64,000 bases of DNA, from NCBI GenBank assembly GCA_030408505.1, contig JAUHQI010000004.1, forward strand, positions 682,001 to 746,000, written 5' to 3'. Below are positions 1 to 9,517 of this stretch, one piece after another. A program made the translations under genes and the position numbers. How positions within the stretch are numbered: the first letter of the stretch is position 1; the number at the start of each line of letters is the position of its first letter. The notes under the pieces are model-generated. The model saw only the letters and a program-made list of their open reading frames with translations, did no database searches and was not told where the DNA came from. This DNA is from Candidatus Sacchlamyda saccharinae. Its GTDB lineage: Bacteria; Chlamydiota; Chlamydiia; Chlamydiales; Rhabdochlamydiaceae.

Positions 1-806
1 ACAAAAATGGTCTTGTGCTCAATAAACAGGAGCACCTCTCCCCTATTGCCGCTGTAGGTAGTAAGTTGGACCAAGACCTCATCCAGTCGCTGTTGAAGCG
101 GCAAGTATCTTTCCACAAAATTCTCGATTTTGATTTGTTTCTCGTTCCACTAGAACAGCCCCGCTTCATTGGAAAAGATGCGGAAATGCTCGCCAGCTAC
201 CGCCTCGATAATCTCGCCAGTGCACATGCGGGTCTTGTCGCTATGGGCAATATCAAAAAGGCGCCAAAAAACCTACTGCCGATGGGCATCTTTTGGGATC
301 ACGAAGAGGTTGGCTCGCAAACGCGTGTGGGCGCAGAGTCCCGTTTCTTTGAAGATGTATATCACCGCATCACTTCCCTTTATGATCTCTCTTCTGAAGA
401 TGAAAGTATCCTGCGCCACAAAAGCACCTGCCTATCGGTCGATTTAACCCACGCCTACAATCCCAACTTCGAAAAAAAATATGACCCCGAGCACAAACCT
501 CTTCTCGGCGAAGGGATCACCATCAAGTACAACGCAAACATGCGCTACAGCACCAGTGCTAAAACAGGGGCGCATCTCACAAAAATCTGCAAGAAGCTCG
601 ACTTGAAATGCCAAAAATTTGTAAACCGCACAGACAACCCCGCAGGTTCTACCGTTGGCCCTATTTTTTCTACCCGCTTTGGTATCGACACAGCAGACAT
701 CGGCATACCACAATTATCGATGCATGCTGCGCGCGAGGTCATCGCCTGCTCAGACCAAATTGATATGTGCGCGCTCCTCTCCCACTTTTTGCAGGAGGGC
801 TTTTAA
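1..806 (+). CDS. M18 family aminopeptidase (aspartyl aminopeptidase-like), C-terminal part
   Basis: Partial gene: the frame is open from base 3 to the window edge, so the true start lies upstream and the GTG at 15 is internal. About 267 codons are visible. The family signature for the binuclear metal site is present (WDHEEVGS, near base 300), followed by a DLTHAYNPN stretch that matches the second conserved M18 block, and a C-terminal HAAREV block with a conserved histidine. M18 enzymes are cytosolic zinc exopeptidases that remove N-terminal acidic or neutral residues and supply amino acids from peptides. The stop codon directly abuts the GTG of the next gene, so the two are probably cotranscribed. 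The family call is secure; the substrate is inferred. Confidence 0.9.
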   Translation, partial: KNGLVLNKQEHLSPIAAVGSKLDQDLIQSLLKRQVSFHKILDFDLFLVPLEQPRFIGKDAEMLASYRLDNLASAHAGLVAMGNIKKAPKNLLPMGIFWDHEEVGSQTRVGAESRFFEDVYHRITSLYDLSSEDESILRHKSTCLSVDLTHAYNPNFEKKYDPEHKPLLGEGITIKYNANMRYSTSAKTGAHLTKICKKLDLKCQKFVNRTDNPAGSTVGPIFSTRFGIDTADIGIPQLSMHAAREVIACSDQIDMCALLSHFLQEGF

Positions 807-1535
807 GTGACCCACCAAAACCCGCCTGAGCACTTTAAAGGCAAAAGCGTCTCCCAGCACCTCAAAGATGCACGCTTACGCGGTGCAAGAGCCACAAGTG
901 AAACCCATGGAACAGAACTTCCCGGCCACTTTTCTGCCGGTTCTGATAGCGCCAAAAACACAAGTGTCCTCTTCCTCATCCTCTTTGCAGCTTCTGCCTC
1001 TTTTCCCCTGCTCATTGCTTTTGGAGTTGGTTGGATCATATGGAGCGCCGGACGTAGCGCCCTACTTGGCTGGGCCAGACTCGAAAGACTCCATCGAGTC
1101 ATTGAAGAAGAACGTTTTGAAATCGAACACCACCGCGATCAAGAAAAGGAAGAACTGCGCGAGATGTACGCAGACAAAGGCTTTTCGGGCAAACTCCTCG
1201 ATGAGGTGGTCGAAGTACTTATGTCCGATGACAACAGACTCTTAAAAATCATGCTCGAAGAGGAGTTAGGTCTTTCCTTAGAGGCTTACGAGCACCCTTT
1301 AAAACAAGCCACGGGCGCGGCCCTCGGCGCACTGGTATCTTTTGCCCTCGCTCTAATGTCTTTTTACTTTTGGCCAAAAATTGGAATACCCCTCACTTCG
1401 TTTCTTGTGATCGCAATCTCTGCAAACATGACAGCAAAATACGAAAAGAGAAAAGCCCTCAGCAGTGTAATCTGGAACTTCTCTCTTGCTCTTTTTGCCG
1501 CTCTTGTTGTTTACTTTTTGGCTAAACTGCTATGA
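807..1535 (+). CDS. VIT1/CCC1-like membrane protein (CT728-like)
   Basis: 242-residue protein starting at a GTG that abuts the upstream stop. Hydrophobic segments lie at about residues 50-86 and again as three helices from about 170 to the end. Between them is a charged helical region with an EELREMYADKGFS motif followed by an LMSDDNRLLKIMLEEELGL-type stretch, the arrangement of the metal-binding loop of VIT1/CCC1 iron and manganese transporters. The last four bases overlap the start of the P-type ATPase (ATGA), implying translational coupling. The pair matches CT728-CT727 as remembered in Chlamydia trachomatis. A divalent-metal transport role is inferred from the family and the neighbour; the substrate is unknown. 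Confidence 0.7.
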   Translation: MTHQNPPEHFKGKSVSQHLKDARLRGARATSETHGTELPGHFSAGSDSAKNTSVLFLILFAASASFPLLIAFGVGWIIWSAGRSALLGWARLERLHRVIEEERFEIEHHRDQEKEELREMYADKGFSGKLLDEVVEVLMSDDNRLLKIMLEEELGLSLEAYEHPLKQATGAALGALVSFALALMSFYFWPKIGIPLTSFLVIAISANMTAKYEKRKALSSVIWNFSLALFAALVVYFLAKLL

Positions 1536-3472
1536 GTCAACCCTACATATTTGATGAGTTTTTTGCATCGGGAAGAGCTGAAACTATCAGCCCATTTCTC
1601 ACTCCCCATTCCCGTTCTTGGGGGCGCAATCTCCCTTTGAAGGGAGCCATCCTCGCTGCCATTTTACTAGCTTTGACGTTTGGCTTCACTTTCGTAAATC
1701 AAGACGTTTCCCATATCTGTTTAGCTTCTGTCTACTTCCTGGTGGGAACCCCTGCTTTGCTCAATGCCCTTGAAGATTTAAAAAGCCTTGAAATCAACAT
1801 CGATGTCCTCATGACACTTGCCGCCCTCCTCTCAATCGTAATTGGAAGCGGCATCGAAGGAGCGCTGCTCCTTGTCCTCTTTGAGTTTTCTGGCGCTATG
1901 GAAAATGCCGTCACCCAAAAAACCAAAAACGCCCTCATCTCCTTGCGCAGACTCTCCCCCAATACCGCACTCGTTTTGCAAGAGGATGGCTCCTATCTCG
2001 AGCGCTCGGTACGTGAAATCCCCCTAGGCTCCTTGATTCTCATCAAAGCCGGTGAAGTTGTCCCCCTCGATGGCGAGGTCACAGCCGGCAGCTCTTACGT
2101 CAATCTTGTCCATCTCACCGGTGAGAGCCAACCCTTAGCAAAACGAGAAAAAGACCAAGTGCCCGCGGGCGCCCACAACCTCGATGGGACCCTCACCCTA
2201 AAAGTGAACCGGACCAGCACCGACTCAACCCTCTCGCGTGTCATTACCCTCATCACAAAGGCGCAGGAGGCAAAACCCAAACTCGAGCGACTCTTCGACC
2301 GCTTAAGCAAAACCTATTCGATCACGATTATCCTCCTCTCCCTCTTTTTTGCACTCTCATTTCCCTTCATCTTTTCGATGCCCTTTCTTGGGGATGAAGG
2401 CTCCATCTACCGGGCGCTCACCTTCCTCATCGCAGCATCTCCCTGCGCCCTTATTATCGCTGTTCCCACTGCCTATCTTAGCGCCATCTCTTCCTGTGCC
2501 CGTAAAGGGATCATCTTGAAGGGAGGCACGATCCTGGATGCCCTAGCAAGCTGCTCAATCATCGCCTTCGACAAAACGGGAACCCTTACAACGGGTAACC
2601 TCACCTGCTCTGGCATCGATCCGCTAACCAACTCTACCCTTTCCACTGACACCGCTTTGGCTGTTGCCGCAGGCTTAGAAAAAGGAGCTGTCCACCCCAT
2701 ATCTGAGGCCATCATCAAGCTCGCCTCCGAAAAACAGATCACCGCTCACAACATCACCGACTTTAAAAGCGTCCCCGGCTTTGGCCTTGAAGGCAACATC
2801 TCTATAGACGGGCAAACCTATCACGCCTGCATCGGCCACCCAGATTTTATCGAGCAAAAACTACCTGGCGCTTTAAAAATTGAAAAATGGGAAACCCAAA
2901 ATACTTTCCTAACAATCGGCGATCACCTCTTTGTCTTCCATTTCACCGATGAGCTCCGACCTAAAGTCCACGAGACACTCCCCGCCCTCAAAGAGCAAAA
3001 CCTTAAATCGATCCTCGTGACCGGCGACCATACCGAGAATGCCCACGTCGTCGCTAAAAAGCTCCAAATCGAAGACGTCTTTGCCAACCTGCGTCCCGAA
3101 GATAAACTCGAAAAAGTAGCCGAGCTCTCACAAGAACAAGGGCTCATTATGGTCGGCGATGGAGTCAATGATGCGCCCGCCCTCGCCCGCTCTACCGTTG
3201 GCATCTCCATGGGCAAAATTGGGAGCGCGACAGCCGTCGATGCCTCGGACGTCGTCTTCCTGCAAGACGACCTCTCCCTACTCGACTGGCTCATTGGCAA
3301 ATCCCACAAGACCATGCGCATCGTCAAACAAAATCTGATCCTTGCCCTCGCCGTCATCTGCCTCGCAACAACACCAGCGCTCCTTGGCTACATCCCCTTG
3401 TGGCTGGCAGTCATCCTCCATGAAGGGGGCACCGTTCTCGTAGGGTTTAACAGCCTCCGCTTGCTCAAATAA
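1532..3472 (+). CDS. zntA: P1B-type heavy-metal transporting ATPase (ZntA/CadA-like)
   Basis: 646-residue inner-membrane ATPase. All P-type landmarks are visible: actuator TGES, phosphorylation motif DKTGTLT with the acceptor aspartate at residue 347, P1B-specific HP pair (AVHPISEA), and hinge GDGVNDAPAL. The membrane metal site reads SPC rather than CPC, a signature usually seen in P1B-4 type (Co/Fe/Zn) pumps, and the last helix carries HEGGTVLVGFNSLRLL. There is no N-terminal metal-binding domain with a CxxC motif. It overlaps the upstream VIT1-like gene by 4 bases and is the CT727 counterpart. Export of a divalent metal from the cytoplasm is well supported; which metal is not clear, and the SPC motif argues against calling it a zinc pump outright. 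Confidence 0.9.
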   Translation: MSQPYIFDEFFASGRAETISPFLTPHSRSWGRNLPLKGAILAAILLALTFGFTFVNQDVSHICLASVYFLVGTPALLNALEDLKSLEINIDVLMTLAALLSIVIGSGIEGALLLVLFEFSGAMENAVTQKTKNALISLRRLSPNTALVLQEDGSYLERSVREIPLGSLILIKAGEVVPLDGEVTAGSSYVNLVHLTGESQPLAKREKDQVPAGAHNLDGTLTLKVNRTSTDSTLSRVITLITKAQEAKPKLERLFDRLSKTYSITIILLSLFFALSFPFIFSMPFLGDEGSIYRALTFLIAASPCALIIAVPTAYLSAISSCARKGIILKGGTILDALASCSIIAFDKTGTLTTGNLTCSGIDPLTNSTLSTDTALAVAAGLEKGAVHPISEAIIKLASEKQITAHNITDFKSVPGFGLEGNISIDGQTYHACIGHPDFIEQKLPGALKIEKWETQNTFLTIGDHLFVFHFTDELRPKVHETLPALKEQNLKSILVTGDHTENAHVVAKKLQIEDVFANLRPEDKLEKVAELSQEQGLIMVGDGVNDAPALARSTVGISMGKIGSATAVDASDVVFLQDDLSLLDWLIGKSHKTMRIVKQNLILALAVICLATTPALLGYIPLWLAVILHEGGTVLVGFNSLRLLK

Positions 3473-3489
3473 TTTTTCCTGGCTAAGAT
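3461..3489 (+). promoter_or_regulatory. Putative sigma66-type promoter of the autotransporter gene
   Basis: TTGCTC at 3461-3466, a 17-base spacer and TAAGAT at 3484-3489. The -35 overlaps the end of the ATPase gene. Only six bases separate the -10 from the ATG at 3496, so a transcript started at the normal distance would have almost no leader. No Shine-Dalgarno sequence is visible. Confidence 0.4.
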
Positions 3490-3495
3490 GCGCTC

Positions 3496-6339
3496 ATGCG
3501 CAAATGGTTATTAACACTTATTCTCCCACAAGCCCTCCTCTTTTCTGTTACCGTAAATAGCGAAGGAGACTTAAACACCGCTCTTCTCACCGGTCAAACC
3601 ACCATCGACTTTGGCCAGAATATCTCTCTCAATTCAGGCCCCACCTTTCCAGTAAATTCAAACACCGATTTCTCTGTTAATGGAATTAGTACTACGATCA
3701 ACGGCAATAACAGCGCGCTCAATGGCCTCAACACCCACTACGGGTTTTTCATTCGCGGAGGAACCGTCACTATCTCCAACCTAGGATTTCAAAACACCAA
3801 AGCCCTTGGAGGCTCAGGTGGAGCGGGCAATGGCGGCGGCGGGGGTGGAGCGGGCCTTGGTGGCGCTCTTTTCATTGATAGCAGCTCTGTTGTTACGCTG
3901 ATCAACCCCACCTTCTCTAATTCCAGTGCAACAGGAGGTACAGGAGGAAACGGTACAGGAGGATTTACTGGAGGCGGCGGAGGTGGCTTGAAAGGCAATG
4001 GCGCCTCGGAATCCAGCGGCGGTGGTGGTCTTGGTGGAGGAAGTTTACTCGAAAATGGGGGGAAATCTAGACCCGGCCCGAACACTGGAGGCGGTGGTGG
4101 CGGTGGCGGCGTCGGGTTTCCAGGTGGAAACGGCGTTGCGAATACTGGGGGGACCGGCGGCGGTGATTTTTCAGGGAGTGGCGGCGGCGCCCCCGGAGCT
4201 TCTGGAGCCAGTGGCGCTGGCGGCGGAGGTGGAAGTCTAAATGACTCTGCAGGCGCGGGTGGAACCGGCGGCGGCGGGGGCGGGGGCGGTGGGAGTCCCT
4301 TTTTTGGTGGGACCGGTGGCAGTGGCGGTGATTATGGTGGTGGAGGCAGTGGAGGACCGGGAGCTCAAAACAATGGGGGAACGGGCGGAGACGGCGGCTT
4401 TGGCGGCGGTGGTGGCGCAGGTTCTTTTTCAGACGGCACGAAAGGAGGAGATGGAGGAAAAGGAGGCTTTGGCGGCGGCGGCGGCGGCGGCGCTTTTGGA
4501 ATTGGTAGTAATGGCTCTGGAGGACTTGGCGGCTTTGGTGGTGGCAAAGGAACAACAGGTAGTGGCGGCAATGGTGCTGGGTTTGGCGGCGCGATCTTCA
4601 TGCGCGAGGGAACTGATCTAACAATCCAAGGAAGTGCCCTCTTTGAAGGGAATGCAGCAACTACAAATGGCACTGATATCTTTATGATGTCCAGCAGTCA
4701 GCTGAGCTTTGATCTCTCCTCCCCTCTCACCATGAGAAATCCAATCGTATCAGAGCAAGGAGCAGCCGCTGGAGGAGGACTGACCAAAAAAGGCTCTGCC
4801 CAACTCATTCTAAAAGGAGACAACACCTACACAGGTGATACCATCGTTGAATCGGGCCCATGCATCATCTCTGGTTCAGTTATTACCGACGTGACTGTCG
4901 ACACGCCAGGATTTTTAAGTGGCAACCTCACCATCAAAAATGGAAAAGACCTCACCAACTCTGGTAGAGTCGAGCCAGGTGCTAATGGCCTAGGAGAAAT
5001 CACCATCGAAGGAGGGACCTACACCCACGAATCGAGCGCCACACTTGTGATCGACATCACCCCAGACGGGATCGACTTCAACAAGCTCTTTTTCACCTCA
5101 GGCGATGCAGTCCTCAACGGCGGTGATCTTGAAGTCTTTATTGGAGAGGGGAACTATATCGGCGGCAAGCAGTATGAAGTCATCAATTCCCCTACAAGTG
5201 GAACATTTTCCACTTTAACCAAGACCGGACCCTTTGCAAACGACGTCCTTCTCGATATCGCCTATAGCAGCGTCCTCTTAACCGTCCTCCAAGACGTCTT
5301 TTTCACACACCAGAATATCACCGCACAACCAGCACAAGAAGTGGTCAAATGCCTCACCTCTGACGGGGATTTAGACACCGTAATAGAAGTGCTCGGCACA
5401 CTAGATGATAGCCAAGTCAATAGAGCCTTAACTAGCCTCTCTGCCACCCGTTACGGCGCTCTAGAGTGGATCAATGCACGCAACAACAGCTACATCGCAG
5501 ACCTTCTCACCCATAGACCTTGCTGCAATAGTTTATGGGTCACAGGTTTTGTCAACCGGATGAAAAACACAGAAAACTACGACTACTTAAGGCGCTTTGA
5601 TGCCAATGCTTCTGGTATTATCGTCGGCTTAGACCGATCATGCGATTGCTTTACCTATGGAGCTAGCTTTAACTACACCTACACCGACCTCGAATGGAAA
5701 AAGCGAGGCGGCAGCGGCAGTATCAATACCTTTCTTGGAGCTCTTTATGGCGAAGTATGCTGCAACTGCTTCGAACTAGATGCTTCCATTCTCGGTGGAG
5801 GCTCTGATTATGATCTAGACCGGCGCATAAATTTTAGCATCATCGACCGGAACGCTAAAAGTGACTTCTGGGGCTATTTCGTCACGGCTCATCTTGGAGC
5901 TACAGGTAGCTGGTGGTGCTTTAAGCCTTTTGCCTTGGCTGATTACCACTACTACACACGAAACAGCTTTAAAGAATATGGAGCTGGCCGCTTAAACTTG
6001 CACGTGCAGTCCAAGGACCAGCATATGCTCCGCGCGGAAGCTGGCCTACTCGCTACGTGGGAATTCACCTACTGCGGCAGCTGCATCGCCCCTTATGTAG
6101 GTGGGAGTTACGTTGGAGAATTTCCCCTAAACGAATCGAGACAAAAAGCCAGCTTCCTTGGCCAGACCTGCGTCATCGACGCCATCAGCTACGACACTAC
6201 CATCCACCTCGGCTCCCCTACAGTTGGGGCCAGCTGGGTCTATTGCAACGATTTTTCCCTCACAGCTAGCTACAAGGGTCTATTTAACAATAAAACTAGA
6301 ATTAATGAAGCAGAAGTTAGATTTGATTGGATTTATTAA
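3496..6339 (+). CDS. Pmp-like autotransporter with a large glycine-rich insertion
   Basis: 947-residue predicted outer-membrane or surface protein. A hydrophobic signal-like N-terminus is followed by a beta-helix-type passenger, a glycine-rich tract (about residues 105-365), a second passenger part with an autotransporter repeat (LILKGDNTYTGDTIVESG), and a C-terminal beta-barrel domain from about residue 670, ending in the aromatic DWIY. Pmp-type motifs flank the glycine tract: GGAL near base 3860 and GGAI near 4585, with FEGN (FxxN) at about 4642. The barrel is unusually cysteine-rich with several CC or CxC pairs, consistent with the disulfide-linked chlamydial envelope. Type V secretion to the surface is inferred from this architecture. 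The start has no Shine-Dalgarno and sits 6 bases after a -10-like box. Confidence 0.8.
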   Translation: MRKWLLTLILPQALLFSVTVNSEGDLNTALLTGQTTIDFGQNISLNSGPTFPVNSNTDFSVNGISTTINGNNSALNGLNTHYGFFIRGGTVTISNLGFQNTKALGGSGGAGNGGGGGGAGLGGALFIDSSSVVTLINPTFSNSSATGGTGGNGTGGFTGGGGGGLKGNGASESSGGGGLGGGSLLENGGKSRPGPNTGGGGGGGGVGFPGGNGVANTGGTGGGDFSGSGGGAPGASGASGAGGGGGSLNDSAGAGGTGGGGGGGGGSPFFGGTGGSGGDYGGGGSGGPGAQNNGGTGGDGGFGGGGGAGSFSDGTKGGDGGKGGFGGGGGGGAFGIGSNGSGGLGGFGGGKGTTGSGGNGAGFGGAIFMREGTDLTIQGSALFEGNAATTNGTDIFMMSSSQLSFDLSSPLTMRNPIVSEQGAAAGGGLTKKGSAQLILKGDNTYTGDTIVESGPCIISGSVITDVTVDTPGFLSGNLTIKNGKDLTNSGRVEPGANGLGEITIEGGTYTHESSATLVIDITPDGIDFNKLFFTSGDAVLNGGDLEVFIGEGNYIGGKQYEVINSPTSGTFSTLTKTGPFANDVLLDIAYSSVLLTVLQDVFFTHQNITAQPAQEVVKCLTSDGDLDTVIEVLGTLDDSQVNRALTSLSATRYGALEWINARNNSYIADLLTHRPCCNSLWVTGFVNRMKNTENYDYLRRFDANASGIIVGLDRSCDCFTYGASFNYTYTDLEWKKRGGSGSINTFLGALYGEVCCNCFELDASILGGGSDYDLDRRINFSIIDRNAKSDFWGYFVTAHLGATGSWWCFKPFALADYHYYTRNSFKEYGAGRLNLHVQSKDQHMLRAEAGLLATWEFTYCGSCIAPYVGGSYVGEFPLNESRQKASFLGQTCVIDAISYDTTIHLGSPTVGASWVYCNDFSLTASYKGLFNNKTRINEAEVRFDWIY
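3800..4595 (+). repeat. Low-complexity GGX-repeat coding tract
   Basis: About 800 bases encoding runs of glycine broken by Ser, Thr, Ala, Asn or Phe (GGGG, GGSGG and GGTGG units). Composition is strongly G-rich on the coding strand, unlike the surrounding gene. Length differences between strains would be expected from slippage or unequal recombination. Long open frames seen on the opposite strand here are a by-product of this composition. Confidence 0.85.
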
Positions 6340-6363
6340 TTAATTTATGAACATAATAAGATT

Positions 6364-9300
6364 ATGGCGAGGAAGAAAAAAGCAGCGACTGGCCAGGAGC
6401 TGAAGAAGCACCTAGAGGAAGCTGTTGAAAAAGAATCCATTAAGTGCGAAGAATGCTACGTATGGCTCGAAGAGCACATGCCCCCAAGCTTCTTTGATGA
6501 GGTCGCAGAAGACGACATCCTCTTGATCGCCCACAGCCTAATGGGCTTCGATCTACAGGACTATTTTGCACATATCCACCTAAAACACTCAGCCATCGTC
6601 CTTTGCCTCGATAGCGAAGACGCCGACTTGCGCATTCTCAAACACTACCAGATGCACGGGATCAAAAACTACCGCGCCTTCGTCTCCAATCAGTCCCCTC
6701 CCTTCCACCGAGTGAAGAGAAACCTCCGAATCGCCGTCATCCACTTCACAATGGCCCCCGAGCTCGAGAGGACCGAAGAGATCCTCGACGAAGACACCAA
6801 AAAAGAGCTCAAACGCCTCGTCAAAGAGCGAAACCCCACCGTCACTGATGCCGACTTTAAAAAGCTGATCCAAGGGATGAGCCCCAGATTTTTGAAAGCC
6901 ATGGGCAAAGAGCGGCTCATCATGGCCTTTGACATGTTCTTTCGGGCCAAAACGCGCGACAACTGCCAATACGAAGTGATCTACGACAAAGACTGGAAGA
7001 AGGATAACGCCCCCTCACTTAGGATCGTCCTAGCCTGGCGCAACGTCCCCAAGCACCAGTTCCTCTACAAACTGGCCAAGATGATCCAGCGCCACAAACT
7101 CAACATGCAAAAGGTCAACGCCACCTATATCGACCCCTACAGCAAAGATTCGATTCTGATCATGTCTCTAGGCCTTCACGGCAGGAAAGGGGGCGCCGCC
7201 TGGGAAGAGGCCGACATCACCGACTTTTTGCAAGAACTCGTCACCCTCAAATACTTTGAAGGGCAAGAGGTCTTCGACAAAAAATTCGTCGACACAGGAC
7301 TTGTCCGAGGCAACATCGGCAACTACATCAAAGCCATGGCCCACTTCATCCACCAGACCCTCACCCATGCCGATGCCAACCTATATAACGTGATGAACAT
7401 CGAAGAGGGACTCTGTAGGCATCCCGAGCTCACCGTCATGCTCACAGAAGCCTTTGAGCTCAAATTCCACCCCGAAGAGCACGATCTCAAACTCTATGAG
7501 AAACTCCGCCAAAAGTTTCTCGAACTCGTTGCCAACCTCGACACCGGCAATGAACTCAACGACATGCGCAGAAAAAACATCCTTCGCCAAGGGATGAACT
7601 TCATCCACCACACCCTCAAAAACAACTTCTACCGAAGCAACAAAACCGCCCTCTCATTCCGCCTCGATCCCAAATACCTCAACTTCCTCCCCTACGATAA
7701 AAGTGAAAAATTCCCCGAACTCCCCTTTGCCATTTTCTTCATGAAAGGAATGTTCTACATCGGCTTCCATATCCGCTTCAAAGACCTCTCTCGCGGCGGA
7801 TTGCGTACCGTCTTCCCCAAAGGCCTCGAGCAGATGCATTGGGAGCGCAACAACGTCTTCTCCGAATGCTACAACCTCTCCTATACCCAACAGAAGAAAA
7901 ACAAAGACATCCCCGAGGGGGGCGCAAAAGGAGTTATCTTCCTCGAGCCCTACGAGAGGCTCCAGTCAGAGGTCGATATCTACCGCGATGAGCTCCAAGC
8001 CGCAGGCCTTAAAACAGACGAGATCAAAGAACACCTCGTCAACTACAAAAAAGAGCAAAAACTCGAATACCTCTACTCCTCACAGCGCTCGTACATCGAA
8101 GCCTTTGTGACCATCCTCAACTGCGATCCCGACGGAACACTTCGAGCTAAACACATTGTCGACTACTTTAAAAAACCCGAATATATCTACCTCGGCCCCG
8201 ACGAGAACATGCACAACAACATGATCGAGTGGATCGCAACTTACGCCAAATACTACGACTACGCCCCTGGCGGATCCTTCATCTCAAGCAAACCCAGCGC
8301 CGGCATCAACCACAAAGAGTATGGCGTCACCTCCTTCGGCGTAAACGTCTACATGGAAGAAGCGCTCAAATACCTAGGCATCGACCCCCACACCGACCCC
8401 TTCACCATCAAAATCTCTGGTGGCCCCGATGGCGACGTCGCCGGCAACCAGATCCTCAACCTTTACAAATTTTTCCCCAAGACAGCCAAACTCCTCGCCA
8501 TCACCGACGTCTCAGGCACCATCTATGATCCAAAAGGCCTCGACCTCAAAATCCTCGCCAAGATGTTTGAAGACGAGCAACCCATCTGCTTCTACCCTCC
8601 TGACAAACTCAACGAAGGAGGTTTCCTCCTCGACCTTTCCACTAAACGGGAACAAACCGCCTATGCCCAACAGACACTTATCTGGCGCAAAAAAGCGAAA
8701 AAAGCGGTTAAAGACTGGCTCTCTGGCAACGAGATGAACCACCTCTTCCGCCACAACGTCCACCAAACCAAAACCGACATCTTCATCCCCGGTGGCGGCC
8801 GGCCCCGAACCCTAAACGAACATAACTGGAAAGACTTCCTCGATGAGACCGGCAAACCCACCTCTCTTGCCATCGTCGAAGGAGCCAACCTCTACCTCAC
8901 ACCCTACGCTCGCAGAGCCCTTGAAAAAGAAGGGGTTCTCATCTTCAAAGACAGCTCCGCCAACAAAGGGGGCGTCATCTGCTCCTCCTTTGAAGTACTC
9001 ACAGGCCTCATCCTCTCCGACGAAGAGTTCGTAAAAATCAAACCCGATCTCATGCCCGAAATCCTCGGTATCATCCGCGATAGAGCCCAGAAAGAAGCCC
9101 AGCTCATGCTCACCACCCACGCCGAGACCGGCACCCACCTGACCGACCTGTCCGAGGTCGTCTCCGAGAAGATCAACACCTACATGTACCAACTCCTCGA
9201 CTACCTCGAAGGGATCACACTGCCCACCGACCCCAAAAACCCCCTCATCCAATGCCTCCTCAATTACTGCCCCGCCCTCCTTACCTCCCGCTACCAAAAA

Positions 9301-9456
9301 CGGATCCTATCCGATATCCCCGATATCCACAAAAAAGCGATCATCGCTACCTACATAGCTTCTCGCGTCGTCTACACCAAAGGGCTCGACTGGTCTCCGA
9401 CCATCGTCGACATCCTCCCCCTCATCGCCACCGACCCCGACATCACCGGCCACTAA
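6364..9456 (+). CDS. NAD-specific glutamate dehydrogenase, large (about 115 kDa) type
   Basis: 1030-residue cytosolic enzyme that oxidatively deaminates glutamate to 2-oxoglutarate and ammonia with NAD. The catalytic half includes FKDLSRGGLRTVFPKG with the substrate-binding lysine and an EGGAKG motif. The Rossmann region follows as SGGPDGDVAGNQIL, and the C-terminal part carries VEGANLYLTPYARRALE and FKDSSANKGGVICSS, all characteristic of the large NAD-GDH class. The length fits the 115 kDa subclass (yeast Gdh2-like) rather than the 180 kDa bacterial class. The ATG has no obvious Shine-Dalgarno. Glutamate would be both carbon source and link to the TCA cycle in an intracellular bacterium; that role is inferred. 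Confidence 0.93.
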   Translation: MARKKKAATGQELKKHLEEAVEKESIKCEECYVWLEEHMPPSFFDEVAEDDILLIAHSLMGFDLQDYFAHIHLKHSAIVLCLDSEDADLRILKHYQMHGIKNYRAFVSNQSPPFHRVKRNLRIAVIHFTMAPELERTEEILDEDTKKELKRLVKERNPTVTDADFKKLIQGMSPRFLKAMGKERLIMAFDMFFRAKTRDNCQYEVIYDKDWKKDNAPSLRIVLAWRNVPKHQFLYKLAKMIQRHKLNMQKVNATYIDPYSKDSILIMSLGLHGRKGGAAWEEADITDFLQELVTLKYFEGQEVFDKKFVDTGLVRGNIGNYIKAMAHFIHQTLTHADANLYNVMNIEEGLCRHPELTVMLTEAFELKFHPEEHDLKLYEKLRQKFLELVANLDTGNELNDMRRKNILRQGMNFIHHTLKNNFYRSNKTALSFRLDPKYLNFLPYDKSEKFPELPFAIFFMKGMFYIGFHIRFKDLSRGGLRTVFPKGLEQMHWERNNVFSECYNLSYTQQKKNKDIPEGGAKGVIFLEPYERLQSEVDIYRDELQAAGLKTDEIKEHLVNYKKEQKLEYLYSSQRSYIEAFVTILNCDPDGTLRAKHIVDYFKKPEYIYLGPDENMHNNMIEWIATYAKYYDYAPGGSFISSKPSAGINHKEYGVTSFGVNVYMEEALKYLGIDPHTDPFTIKISGGPDGDVAGNQILNLYKFFPKTAKLLAITDVSGTIYDPKGLDLKILAKMFEDEQPICFYPPDKLNEGGFLLDLSTKREQTAYAQQTLIWRKKAKKAVKDWLSGNEMNHLFRHNVHQTKTDIFIPGGGRPRTLNEHNWKDFLDETGKPTSLAIVEGANLYLTPYARRALEKEGVLIFKDSSANKGGVICSSFEVLTGLILSDEEFVKIKPDLMPEILGIIRDRAQKEAQLMLTTHAETGTHLTDLSEVVSEKINTYMYQLLDYLEGITLPTDPKNPLIQCLLNYCPALLTSRYQKRILSDIPDIHKKAIIATYIASRVVYTKGLDWSPTIVDILPLIATDPDITGH

Positions 9457-9517
9457 AATTTAAACTATACTGATTTATAAGCAAAAACCGTGCATAATAC
9501 TCTTTTAAAACCACTAA

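Noticed and set aside
15-806. GTG at 15 as the start of the aminopeptidase
   Set aside because: The frame is open upstream to the window edge and the protein would lack the N-terminal half of M18 enzymes, so the gene is truncated by the window.
3789-4673. Long proline- or arginine-rich open frames opposite the glycine tract
   Set aside because: They are the reverse complement of GGX repeats; no start signals and no plausible protein.
6589-9297. Several open frames on the minus strand within the glutamate dehydrogenase gene
   Set aside because: Acidic, repetitive composition mirrors the codon bias of the real gene; the sense frame has all family motifs.
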